From Rallus limicola (taxonomy: Eukaryota; Chordata; Aves; Gruiformes; Rallidae): DNA of 64,000 nucleotides. Below the pieces are notes generated by a model, which was not told where the DNA came from, searched no databases, and saw only the letters and a program-made list of their open reading frames with translations. The stretch spans positions 40,002,547 through 40,066,546 of the forward strand of contig JAKCOZ010000008.1 in NCBI GenBank assembly GCA_022605955.1, read 5' to 3'. A program made the position numbers and the translations under genes. Shown here piece after piece: positions 45,300 through 55,348 of this stretch; the stretch's first letter is position 1, and every line of letters starts with the position of its first letter.

Positions 45300-46130
45300 G
45301 GAAGGTAAAACATCTTATACAATTTCTACTGTAGATGATACAGATTGAGGTACAACTCGAATTCGTTTAACTCCATCCGGCAACACAGTGGGTACAAATT
45401 GCATATTGGTGATGACACATTGGATTAATTGAATAAAGCATGGGATAACACATGGTAAATACATCAAGGTCAATGTTCCAGCTTTCCCAAGTCTGGAGAG
45501 GGACATGGGCTAATTTTCTTATTCCAGCAGTAATTTGTTTAACCACCTTGCCATTGTCAATTTTAAAACAACAATTAGAAACATTCAACTTCCCACAGAC
45601 CCCTCCCTCTTCGGCTAGTAGGTAGTAGAACCATAGGATGTTGATAAATTGCATTCTGTATTTGAGTTGCTTGATCTGCTAATAGGTCAAGGGCCTCAGC
45701 CGTTTGATTTGTAACAATCTCTAATATGGCTTGCAATCGGATAATGCGATTGAGGTTGTAGATAGGTTCTCGAGCACCACTAACCCATTCATTAGGATTC
45801 CAAGTTGCAGGTCCATAATGTTGTATCATACATTGAGGGGTCCACTTGTCTTTACCCCAAGTTTGGCTACTCCCATCAGTGCGAGGTGTCAGTGACAGAT
45901 TGTTTTCTCATTTCAAATCATATTTGGGTACCTAAATTTGAATAATCTCCGCCTGTTTCCATAAGTAAGAAAAACAAGGGACTGAAGCCAAATGGGTCAC
46001 TTTCAACACAACAATACAGTGATTCTGTACAGTCATGGCCTACAGTGTTACCTCTGCTGATGTTAGGAGTAAGAGACCAAAACCGCGGGAAAGAGTTCAT
46101 GTATCCCCCATCATTCACCCAGGCATACAT
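45300..46130 (-). pseudogene. Env-like remnant in the gene-poor ERV
   Basis: The minus strand carries pieces in more than one frame. 46130-45918 may be surface-subunit sequence. 45829-45575 contains a heptad-like [15 protein letters not shown]. 45654-45367 contains [15 protein letters not shown], resembling the cysteine motif of gamma-type transmembrane subunits, although the spacing is C-X7-CC where X6 is usual. At least one frameshift separates the last two pieces and no start is seen, so it is a relic. Confidence 0.6.
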
Positions 46131-46619
46131 ATATGTTTAAGTTGTCATTTTATGAGAATATAAACATTTGCTACTTGTTCAGCCAATTGTACAAAGGAAT
46201 TCTTTGCATCACTCCTTTTATTCCTAAAATCTTGGAGAGGAAAGATGATTGATCTAGAGGTTGTAGTCTATACAATGCACCAAAACAACAAAATTGCCAT
46301 TTTGATTCATACCAAGCTTTCAGAGATTACAAAAGCAATTACAAAGATACAAATTATTAAAATTTCTCGTTGGTCTTCCTGCATCCGGTCCTGTTCCCAC
46401 AGGGATCTCCTCTGAAATGAAATGAAACATCCACAGACCCCTCTTGGGTTCCGCTTACACAGTTAAAATGAAGGAACAGTTCAGCACATGTTATTTTTCT
46501 TGTTCCAGTTTGCCCTCTTGTTTAGCAGAGGCATCTGTAAACCACACATTTCACAGCTCCTCTGAAAACGGTGGGCACAATACTTTCAGATATCAACTGC
46601 CTTAGGGGCAGCCATTCTA
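46131..46619. other. ERV internal sequence, unassigned
   Basis: AT-rich, no open frame of note. No gag, protease or polymerase motif is visible. Confidence 0.5.
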
Positions 46620-47760
46620 TTCAACTTAAAGGAGCAGTATCGTCCTGAGAGGGCCAAACTTAAGATATCCAAATTTCCCCTATTCACTCTCAGAAGATCA
46701 AACCGTAGTTACGCAGTAATTATGCACAAAGTTATGTATTGTACGTACTCAAAGGGGAGGTTCTTCCTGAGAGGGCTAAGCTTAAAGTATCCAAGGTTCC
46801 CCTATACGCTCTCAGAAGCAGAAATGGTAAAGTTACAGGTAGTACGTACAAAACTCAAAGGGGAGGTATGTATTGTATGTACTCAAAGGGGAGGTTCATC
46901 CTGAGAGGGCTAAGCTTACAAGGTTCCCCTATACACTCTCAGAAGCAGAAACAGTAACTACACAGTAATTACACACAAAGTTACGGGTAGTACATACAAA
47001 ACTCAAAAGGGAAGGTATGTATTGTACGTACTCAAAGGGGAGGTTCATCCTGAGAGGGCTAAGCTTACAAGGTTCCCCTATACACTCTCAGAAGCAGAAA
47101 CAGTAACTACACAGTAATTACACACAAAGTTACGGGTAGTACATACAAAACTCAAAAGGGAAGGTATGTATTGTACGTACTCAAAGGGGAGGTTCATCCT
47201 GAGAGGGCTAAGCTTACAAGGTTCCCCTATACACTCTCAGAAGCAGAAACGGTAATTACACAGTAATTACACACAAAGTTACAGGTAGTACGTACAAAAC
47301 TCAAAGGGGAGGTATGTATTGTACGTACTCAAAGGGGAGGTTCTTCCTGAGAGGGCTAAGCTTACAAGGTTCCCCTATACACTCTCAGAAGCAGAAACAG
47401 TATTACACACAAAGTTACGGGTAGTACGTACAAAACTCAAAAGGGAAGGTATGTATTGTACGTACTCAAAGGGGAGGTTCATCCTGAGAGGGCTAAGCTT
47501 ACAAGGTTCCCCTATACACTCTCAGAAGCAGAAACGGTAATTACACAGTAATTACACACAAAGTTACAGGTAGTACGTACAAAACTCAAAGGGGATGTAT
47601 TGTATGTACTCAAAGGGGAGGTTCATCCTGAGAGGGCTAAGCTTACAAGGTTCCCCTATACACTCTCAGAAGCAGAAACAGTAACTACACAGTAATTACA
47701 CACAAAGTTACGGGTAGTACATACAAAACTCAAAGGGAAGGTAAACTCTCAGAAACCATA
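46620..47760. repeat. Tandem repeat inside the ERV, 134-149 bp units, about 7-8 copies
   Basis: The landmark tgagagggctaagctta recurs at about 46768, 46902, 47051, 47200, 47348, 47485 and 47629, with a diverged first copy near 46643. Each unit also holds cctatacactctcagaagc, an acacagtaattacacacaaag stretch and gtacgtactcaaaggggag. Adjacent units (46902, 47051, 47200) are nearly identical. Confidence 0.95.
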
Positions 47761-47830
47761 ATTCTGCAGTAATTGCGCACAAAATTACACGTTGTACATA
47801 GAGGAGCTCACACCTTTCTGTTCTCCGAGA

Positions 47831-47848
47831 ATCCTGCCGACTACGCCA
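47831..47848 (-). other. Primer binding site, tRNA-Ser type
   Basis: Sense strand TGGCGTAGTCGGCAGGAT, five bases after the LTR. It is complementary to the 3' end of the tRNA-Ser group that ends ...CCTGCCGACTACG plus CCA, which I recall from vertebrate tRNA sequences. Confidence 0.75.
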
Positions 47849-47853
47849 TTTAA

Positions 47854-48120
47854 TGTCACGATCCACAACCTAGACAAGACTTAGTTTGGCAGCGGTTAAA
47901 CCCCCTTGCGTTCCAACGGAACCTCAGATCTGACTGGGAGGTTGGGGGCGGCTGGGCTGAACCCCTGAGTGACATCCAATTCCTAGGTGTTTGACCCTGA
48001 TCAGTTCTCAATGAAATTCTCGGAGAGCAGAATTAAGACTCGAAACGGAGTCAAGGTTAAGGTTGCTTTATTTGGTACAAGCGTGCAGGAAAAAGGGGAG
48101 GGGGAGAAAGGGTGGAAAAG

Positions 48121-48151
<31 letters not shown>

Positions 48152-48642
48152 AAGTTGGGTATATCTACCACCTGCGGCATTCTGTCCGATGTCAGCTCCG
48201 GGTCCGATGGAGCGATGTCAGCTCCGGGTCCGATGGAAGGGGGGGCAGCGTCCCCTCGTTTTTCCCTCCATGTCCTCCTCCTCGGTTGCTTCCCTCTTTT
48301 ATATTCATCTGAAGCTTCCACCCTGCTCCTGGGCTTCAGGGTGGGCGCCAGAGTGTCCCGTGTGTGAATGGCTCCTGATGGGTTTTAATGGCTCCCAGTG
48401 TTTCCTGATGTCTTCTCCTGATAGTGGAATGCTCTCCTGGTGTGTGAATGGCTCCTGATGTCTATCTTTTGGGTAATCATTAGGTCTTTGGAAGACCAAG
48501 CCAGTGGTGGTGATGTAGTGTGTCAGGAATGAAGTTTGGTTAGGTGAGAGGAAGAAAAAAGGGGAAAGGGGGGATGGGGGGGGGGATGTGGAGGGGCAGG
48601 GTTCTGGTAACAATTATTAAGGCATATTCCCAGTACCTTACA
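47854..48642 (-). repeat. 5' LTR of gene-poor ERV
   Basis: Partner of 44359-45154. It lacks 7 bases at about 48171 (accacctgcggc against accaccacgaggctgcggc). Confidence 0.93.
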
Positions 48643-48837
48643 CCGGCCTCCAGCTGGATGTGGCTCCATTCCCTCTCTGGGCCCGGCCATCCAGCCAGTT
48701 TTGAACCCAGCTGAGGGTCCCCCTGTCCAGGCCAGTGGCAGCCAGTTTCTCAATCAGAATGCTGTGAGAAACCGTGTCAAAGGCTTTACTGAAGTCCAGG
48801 CAGACACATCCACAGCCTTCCCCTCGTCCATTATTCA

Positions 48838-49342
48838 GCTCTGCTGAGGCCGCACCTCAAGTACCGTGTCCAGTCTTGGGACATTGAGATATTGGAGCGT
48901 GTCCAGAGAAGGGCAAAGAATCTGGAGAAGGGTTTGGAGCACAGATCCTATGAGGAGCAGCTGAGGGCACTGGGGCTTTTTAGTCTTGAGAAAAGGAGGC
49001 TGAGGGGAGACCTTATTGCTCTCCACAACTACCTGCAAGGCAGGGGCTAGAGAGGTGGGGTTTGATCTCTTATCTCAGGTTACAAGTTAGAGGATTAGAG
49101 GATTTCAAATGTACCAGGGGAGATTTAGGTCAGATATCAGGAAGAATTTCTTTACTGAAAGGCTAGTCAAGTATTGGAACAGGCTGCCCAGGGAAGGGGT
49201 GGAATCACCATCCTTAGAGGTACTTACGTGGTGTGTAGAAGTTGTGCTTGAGGACCTGCTCTAGAGTGCACTAGGCAGGGATAGATTGGGGTTGGACTCA
49301 ATGATCGTAAAGGTCTCTTAGAACCTAAGGGATTCTATGATA
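48838..49342 (+). mobile_element. CR1 LINE 3' end
   Basis: From ctgaggccgcacctcaagta through ttgagaaaaggaggctgagg to the tail gaacctaagggattctatga. Head-to-head with the minus CR1 ending at 48835. Confidence 0.9.
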
Positions 49343-49394
49343 CATTTCCTGGAAATTCCTGTTCTATGATGGTGGGACAGCACAGCCATTTCAG

Positions 49395-49757
49395 ACATGG
49401 AGACCAGTGAAAGGGCAGTAAGGCAGGACCTCATTAGTGTTTATCAATATCTTATGCATGGGATGCAGGGGACATGGGCAGCCCCTTTTCAGTGTCTGTG
49501 TGGACAGGACAAGGGGCAATGGCTGCAAGTTGGAGCAGAGGAAGTTCCCCACCAACCTGGGGAAGAACTTTTCCCCAGTGAGGGTGAGGGAGCCCTGGGC
49601 CAGGCTGCCCAGGGGGTGTGGAGTCTCCATCTCTGGAGAGATTCCAGCCCCGTCTGGACACCGCCCTGTGCAATATGAGCTGGGAGCTGCTTTGGCAGGG
49701 GGTTGGACCCCATGAGCTCTGGAGGTCCCTTCCAACCCTTATGATTTTGTGATTCAG
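49395..49757 (+). mobile_element. CR1 LINE 3' end
   Basis: CR1 landmarks ggacatgggcagcccctttt, acaaggggcaatggctgcaa, aactttt...cccagtgagggtgagggagc and the tail cccttccaacccttatgattttgtgattc. Confidence 0.9.
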
Positions 49758-50039
49758 CTGATGAAGATGTGCTTGTAACACTTTTATAAAAATGTGTACA
49801 TCTTTCTAGGCCAACATGATAGAAAGAGAGCACAGCTTGTCATTACAAAGTGTTTGGGTCACACGAGACCTGGAGATACTTAATTAGGAATAAGATAATC
49901 GTGTCCCATATTATTATAGCTTAGACAAAGAAGAAAGAAAAAAAATTCAATAAATATAAGATCTATTAGACACAGACTGGTCCTAATGTGAGTGGCAGGG
50001 CCAGTGATATGCAGAAGAAGATGAGCAGTTTATTCCTGC
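49758..50039. other. 3' flank of OR E
   Basis: It resumes the OR 3' flank (agctgatgaagatgtgcttgtaac, gagagcacagcttgtcatt) that the CR1 above interrupts. Confidence 0.55.
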
Positions 50040-50966
50040 TTAGAAATATCCAGACATTAGTTTCAATGTGGAAATCTTGAGCTCCTGGTTCCTCATGCTG
50101 TAGATGAGGGGGTTCACTGCTGGTGGAAACACCGAGTAAAGAAATGACAGCACCATGTCAAGACTTGGAGAGGAGATGTAGGCAGGCTTCAGGTTGGCAA
50201 ACATGGCAGTGCTGACAAACAGGGAGACCACAGCCAGGTGAGGGAGGCAGGTGGAAAAGGCTTTGTGCCGTCCCTGCTGCGAGGGGATCCTCAGCACAGC
50301 CCTGAAGATCTGCACATAGGACACCACAATGAACACAAAACAGCCAAAAAATAAACAGGCACTGACCACAAGGACTCCAGTTTCCCTGAGGTAGGAATCT
50401 GAGCAGGAGAGCTTGAGGATCGGGGGGATTTCACAGAAGAACTGGTCAACAGCATTGCCATGGCAGAGGGGCAGGGAAAATGTACTGGCTGTGTGTAGCA
50501 CAGCACTGAGAAACCCACTGGCCCAGGCAGCTGCTGCCATGTGGACACAAGCTCTGCTGCCCAGGAGGGTCCCGTAGTGCAGGGGGTGGCAGATGGCAAC
50601 GTAGCGGTCATAGGCCATGACAGTGAGGAGACAGAACTCTGCTGTGATCAAAAGTACAAAGAAAAAGAGCTGAGCCACACACCCTGTGTAGGAAATGGCC
50701 CTGGTGTCCCACAGGGAATTGGCCATGGATTTGGGAACAGTGGTGGAGATGGATCCCAGGTCGAGGAGGGAGAGGTTGAGGAGGAAGAAGTACATGGGGG
50801 TGTGGAGGCGCTGGTCACAGGCTATGGTGAGGATGATGAGGCCGTTGCCCAGCAGAGCAGCCAGGTAGATGCCCAGGAAGAGGCAGAAGTGCAGGAGCTG
50901 CAGCTGCCGTGTGTCTGCAAAGGCCAGGAGGAGGAACTGGCTGATGGAGCTGCTGCTGTTGGACAT
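50040..50966 (-). CDS. Intact olfactory receptor E (OR14-like)
   Basis: A complete 308-codon G-protein-coupled odorant receptor, expected in the cilia membrane of olfactory neurons. The ATG at 50966 is chosen because it opens MSNSSSS, the start shared with the other members. A TTG two codons upstream is open but not conserved as a start. N-glycosylation site at residues 3-5. GN of TM1 at 41-42, PMYFFL 57-62, MAYDRYVAIC 117-126, extracellular loop 2 cysteines around 168-188, KAFSTC 235-240, NPLIYSMRNQE 285-295. All expected OR landmarks are present without a break. The C-tail (KISTLKLMSGYF) differs from its relatives. Preceded by the conserved acceptor and candidate upstream exon. No ligand can be inferred. 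Confidence 0.95.
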   Translation of the reverse strand: MSNSSSSISQFLLLAFADTRQLQLLHFCLFLGIYLAALLGNGLIILTIACDQRLHTPMYFFLLNLSLLDLGSISTTVPKSMANSLWDTRAISYTGCVAQLFFFVLLITAEFCLLTVMAYDRYVAICHPLHYGTLLGSRACVHMAAAAWASGFLSAVLHTASTFSLPLCHGNAVDQFFCEIPPILKLSCSDSYLRETGVLVVSACLFFGCFVFIVVSYVQIFRAVLRIPSQQGRHKAFSTCLPHLAVVSLFVSTAMFANLKPAYISSPSLDMVLSFLYSVFPPAVNPLIYSMRNQELKISTLKLMSGYF

Positions 50967-52230
50967 CTGCAATGGTCAAGTGTGCAGACCTGTCCAAGGA
51001 GGAAAAGGCACAGTGAGAATTTAGGGAACTCTTTGAGGAAAAACTCTTAATTCTAAGGATTGACCTCGGATTGACTCTCTGTGTTCAGGAAGACTTTTGT
51101 CAGGTCCCTTTTGGGAGGTCTGCTTTGTGCTGGCTTAAGCGTGCCACTGCTGGGAGCAGGGTCAGCTCTGGCTCTCCAGCTGTGCCTGAGGAGTGTTTGT
51201 TCTGTCAGAACTGCCTGACATTGCTGCTGCAGTGCCAGGGAAACCTTCCCCTGAGTGCAGAGTGGGGAGAGCTGCTCTGCCCTTCAGCCCTGGTCTCAGC
51301 TGCCCTGTGCTGGATGCTCTCTGATAACACCCTGGGGTTCCCTGTAGAAGATCAGTGTCAGCACTGCAGGAGATGTCAGTGAGGTACTCGGCTCCCCCTT
51401 CCACACACTCCACAGCAGCAGAAAATGCAGAGCAAAGTCTCTTTCCCTCAAGTGGAAAGAGCATCCTTTTTGTTCTTGAAAAGTCTCTTGGAAATTCCCA
51501 GAGATCATATGAAGCTGGGAGCAAACTTGGGCTGCATAACACGCTTTGAGAGCAGAAGGAACCTCTGCTGTCCTTCCATGGGTCACACTTTCCAGCCACA
51601 GCTTCTTTCTGCTGCGATGCTGATGGAAGCCCAGGAGCCAGGCTGAGTGCTGAGCCTGGCAGCAGCAGAGTCCCTGCCCCAGCACACAGACCCCAGGGCA
51701 CAGGGACCCTGCTCACAAGGACAGCCCTGGGCACCCCTGGCTGCACACGCTGCCTCACATCTCTGCAGCCATGCCCAGGAGCAGACAGCTGTCCTGCCCT
51801 GTCCCTCTGATGGGGCAGAAGGGCATCCCTTCCAGGCAGCACTTGCTGGTCCTAGAGAGAACCTGTCCTCCTGACAGAGCCCACACACTGCCCCATGTCC
51901 CAGCTTCAGGAGATCCCTCCAGGAACAGAACCTGCATTGCCCTGCACCCACAGACATACCAGGGAGAGGCTGTGGAGATTTCTCCTGCAGTGAGCTCTCA
52001 GCATCCATCAGCTCTCTCAGCCTCACAGGTCTGCCCTGGGTGCCTGCAGGCAGTGTCCCCAGCCCTGTGTGCTTGGCAGAGGAGCTGCTCCTGCCCAGAG
52101 CTGTCTCTCTGCAGTGCTGCCTGGTTGCTATCAGCTCCCTCCATCCCAGGAGCCTGGCCAAGCTCAGCAGGAGACGGGTTCTTCTAGGCTCCCTCCTGGT
52201 GCCTCAGTCCTCATGGGGATCACTCTATGA
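50967..52230 (-). promoter_or_regulatory. Upstream flank of OR E with candidate 5' exon
   Basis: It has the same arrangement as receptor A. An acceptor (ctttcctccttggacag-like on the minus strand, near 50998) lies before the ATG, and a distal exon ends at donor G|GTATGT (51960/51959). In this copy the ATG seen in the distal exon of A and F is ATA, so the exon is more likely untranslated. The intron would be about 0.95 kb. Confidence 0.5.
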
Positions 52231-52516
52231 TCTCAGCACAGAGAGGTATCATGCAGGGAGAAAGGACTGGGAGATGTCATGCAGCTGTTACTGTCATTGT
52301 CAATACAGACTGGGCAAAAACAATAAACCCATATAATTCATTACCCAATCCAAAGAGTGCAGAGCATTGAGGGAAAAAAAGAAAAGAAATTTTAAAACAC
52401 CCACCTACCCCCCTCCCTATTTTCCCAGGCTCCACTTCACTCTTCAACTCTCTCCTATCTCTGACTGAGTGGCACCCGCGGGGACACCACAGGGAATGGG
52501 GGTTGGGGTCAGCTCA
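52231..52516. other. Unassigned sequence
   Basis: AT-rich to C-rich, no recognisable feature. It ends at the LTR insertion. Confidence 0.35.
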
Positions 52517-53085
52517 TGTCCTGGTTTCAGTCAGGATCGAGTTAACTTCATTTGCAGCAGCGGATGGGATGCTGTGTTTGGGAGTTACAATGAAAGCAGT
52601 GCTGAGAACACCCTGATGTTTCCAGTTGCAGTCAGACAGTCAAAGCCAGGACAGGTGACCCAGATGGGCCAAAGAGAGTATTCCATGCCAATTACGTCCT
52701 GCCCAGGATAACAGGGGCTGATGGGAGGAAGAAGGGGGGCGGTTCCGGGACGCGAGGGTCTTGGGGGACGGTCGGGTTCCGGGGCAGCTCTGGGTGGTGC
52801 GGCCTGAGCTGTGTGGTTGGGTGAGAAACTGCATTGGGTATCAATAGTTTCATATTCTTTTGCTCTAAAGTCCTGTTGGCATTGTTATATTTGATCTTTC
52901 TGTTCTCTTAGTAAACTCTCCTTATCCCAACCCACGGGCCTCTGAGTTTCTTGGGTTTTGGAGTTATTTGCCCCTTCCTTTTCCCTTCCCTTGTTTCCCC
53001 CCCTTTCCCTCTTCCCCTGCTCTTTTACTTTAAGGAGCAGGCAGCTGCGTGGATCTCAGCCCACAGCCGGGGTGAAACCATGACA
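52517..53085 (+). mobile_element. Solo LTR, family A
   Basis: 569 bases, TGTCCTGG to CCATGACA. A perfect 5-base target duplication gctca lies at 52512-52516 and 53086-53090. Lacks a stretch near 52745 that is present in the 36222 copy. Confidence 0.93.
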
Positions 53086-53090
53086 GCTCA

Positions 53091-53469
53091 GCACACGTTT
53101 TCTCCTCTATTCCTTCCTGGTCAGGGGGAGGACTCCTCACAGAGTCCCCTTGCTCCAGCATTGGGTCCAACCCATGGCAGACAGTGCTCCATGAACCCCT
53201 CCAACGAGAGTCCTTCCCACAGAGCTTCAGATCATCACAAGTGCTCCAGGGTGGGTCCCTTGAATGGGGTGCCGTCCTTCAGCAACACACTGCTCCAGCC
53301 TGGGTCCTCCTCAGCCATGCCAGCAAACCTGCTCCAGCACAGGCTGCCTATGAGGTCACAGCCTCCTTCAGTATCCTCACCTGCCCAAGTGTTGGGACAT
53401 CTGCAGGCTGCAGGTAAAGTTCCCTACACCTTCTGGCAGCGAAAAGCAGCTGCTAATTTTTATTTCTCC
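53091..53469. repeat. Dispersed repeat shared with 35041-35235
   Basis: 53205-53400 matches the earlier copy. The remainder (ctgcaggctgcaggtaaagtt) looks like its continuation. Class unknown. Confidence 0.55.
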
Positions 53470-54147
53470 TCTTCAGAATAGTGTCACAGAGTTGTTATTC
53501 AGAAGGCTCTCCTCCACACGGCCAACATATACTCACTGCTCCTCTGCCATGGCAATACTGCTGTCCAGCTCTACTGTGATATCCCCCAGATCCTCAAGCT
53601 CTCTCACTCATGGGCTCACTTCAGTGCAGTTGTGGTCAGAGCTCATTTAGCTTTTGGCTGTTTTGTGTTCATGGGGTGTCCTGTGTGCAGATACTCAGGG
53701 CTGTGCTGAGGATGCCCTCAGAGCAGGAATGGCAGAAAGCCTTTTCCAGGTGCCTTCCTCACATGGAAATGGTCTCCCTGTTTGTCAGCACTGCCATGTT
53801 TGCCTACCTGAAGCCCCCTGCCATCTCCTCCCTATTTACAGATTCACAGAATCACAGGGGTGGGAAGGGCCCTCCAGAGCTCATGGGGTCCAACCCCCTG
53901 CCAAAGCAGCTCCCTAGGACAGGACACACAGGGCGGTGTCCAGACGGGGCTGGATTCTCTCCAGAGATGGAGACTCCACACCCCCTGGGCAGCCTGGCCC
54001 AGGGCTCCCTCACCCTCACTGGGGAAAAGTTCTTCCCCATGTTGGTGGGGAACTTCCTCTGCTCCAACTTGCAGCCATTGCTCCTTGTCCTGTCCCCACA
54101 GACCAGTTAACCTGGTAGAGGCATTTCTTTACTCGGTGGCTCCACCA
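53470..54147 (+). pseudogene. Olfactory receptor pseudogene G, split by a CR1
   Basis: Plus-strand OR remnant. 53520-53833 covers extracellular loop 2 to TM6/7 (CHGNTA, CDIPQILKL, then in another frame CVQILRAVLRMPSEQ and VSTAMFAYLKPPAISSL). A CR1 in the opposite orientation interrupts it at 53834-54103, after which a short receptor piece (LVEAFLYSVAPP) is recognisable at 54104-54147 before a second CR1. It lacks TM1-4, has frameshifts and is plus-oriented, unlike E and F. Confidence 0.88.
53834..54103 (-). mobile_element. CR1 LINE 3' end inserted in OR G
   Basis: Begins attcacagaatcacaggggtgg (CR1 tail, minus strand) and ends ccttgtcctgtccccacag. Confidence 0.88.
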
Positions 54148-54374
54148 GAACTGGACCCAGCACTCGAGGTGCAGCCTCCCCAGTGCCCAGTCCAGGGGCA
54201 CAATCCCCTCCCCAGACCTCCTGGCCACACTATTGCTGACACAAGCCAGGATGCCATTGGTCTTCCTGGGCACACTGCTGGCTCATGGTCAGTCACCCAA
54301 CACCCCCAGGTCCTTCTCTGCCTGACAGCTCTCCAGCCAGTCTTCCCCAAGCCTGTATCACTGCATGGGGTAAA
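54148..54374 (-). mobile_element. CR1 LINE fragment
   Basis: Minus-strand CR1 passage aactggacccagcactcgagg to ctgcctgacagctctccagcc and onward, parallel to 43860-44090. Confidence 0.88.
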
Positions 54375-55348
54375 GATGATTCTGTCTTGAAACCTTCCTA
54401 GGTAGAATACAAGCAGCCCCAGGATTTTTGGCACTCAGGGCTTTGATGGGACATGATGACATCATTTTCAGGCTCTCTCAGCATCCAAATTTGAAACTGC
54501 AAACTATCCATCAAGAGCTTCCAAACAAAAGGTGACAGGATGGAGAGATTTTCCTGGCCTGATACCTCCCCAGGAAGACTACAAGCAGCCTCAGGAACCG
54601 TGGGGGTCAGAGCTCTCCTAGCCATGAAATGATCCTAAACAGAGCCTGACACCATTTTGCAGTGCTACCAGCATCCACCTTCAAAAACACTAAACTTCCA
54701 GCAACAGCTTCCCAACAAAAGGTGTGAGAGCTAGGAGATGTTCCTGGCCTGAAACCTTCCCTGGTCGCCCACAAGAAGATCCAGTACCCTTGGGGCTCAG
54801 GGCAGTCCTTGCCACAGGAATGGTCCTAATATTGCCTGATGTCATTTTCAGGCTCTACCAGGATCCTCTAGAAAATGCTAAACATCTAGCAATAGCTCCC
54901 CCAAAAAATTCTGAAGGGCTGAAACATCTTCCAGGCCTGAAACCTGCCTAGGTAGCCTGCTAGCAGCACCAGTAACCTTGAATCTCTGGGCAAACTGAGC
55001 CATGAGAGCAGTCCTAACATTGCCTGAGGTTATTTTTTATTACAACAGCATCCTCCTTGGAACATGCTAAACCTACAGCAATAGATCCAAAGCAAAAGGT
55101 CCAAGGGCTTAAAGAGGCTCCTGGCCTTTAACCTGCCTAGGTAGCCCAGTAGCAGCACAGTAACCTTGGGGCTCAGGGCTTTCCTTACCAAGGGAACAGT
55201 CCTAAAACTGCCTGATTTCATTTTAGGGCTCTACCAGCGTCCACCTTCAAACTGCTACATGAACAACTATAGTTCTAAAAAAAAGGTATGAAAGACAAAA
55301 GGATGATCCTGGACTGAAACCTCTCCAGGAAGCCTACGAGTAGCCCCA
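54375..55348 (-). repeat. Satellite array, about 185-bp monomers, inverted, about 5 copies
   Basis: It has the same landmarks as at 11.4-15.5 kb but reverse-complemented: cctggcctgaaacctccc, cagtaaccttggggctcag, cctgatgtcattttcaggctc, agcaatagctcccaaacaaaagg. Confidence 0.9.

Larger units (their letters stand above)
44359..48642 (-). mobile_element. Young, gene-poor ERV with tRNA-Ser primer site
   Basis: Two LTRs, 44359-45154 and 47854-48642, flank 2.7 kb of internal sequence. The 5 bases ccggc occur directly outside both ends (44354-44358 and 48643-48647). The sense strand is minus: primer site next to the right LTR, a purine-rich CACGGGGTGG next to the left LTR. The LTRs differ by four substitutions and one 7-base indel that I can count over about 790 bases, so it is recent. 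No gag or pol is recognisable. An env remnant and a tandem repeat fill the interior, so it would depend on other elements. Confidence 0.93.
43398..48835 (-). mobile_element. CR1 LINE (RT to 3' end), split by an ERV at 44359-48642
   Basis: The CR1 runs on the minus strand from about 48835 (ctcaatcagaatgctgtgagaa) through 48643, is interrupted by the 4.3-kb ERV, and continues from 44358 to its 3' end at 43398 (gatcacagaagcacaaggttgg). The RT C-terminal passage [20 protein letters not shown] is near 44040. Removing the ERV and one copy of ccggc would make the CR1 continuous. Confidence 0.88.

Noticed and set aside
51771..52187. Plus-strand frame MPRSRQLSCPV, also at 10388-10750
   Set aside because: Overlaps the candidate 5' exon on the opposite strand, where splice signals favour the minus strand; no domain is seen.
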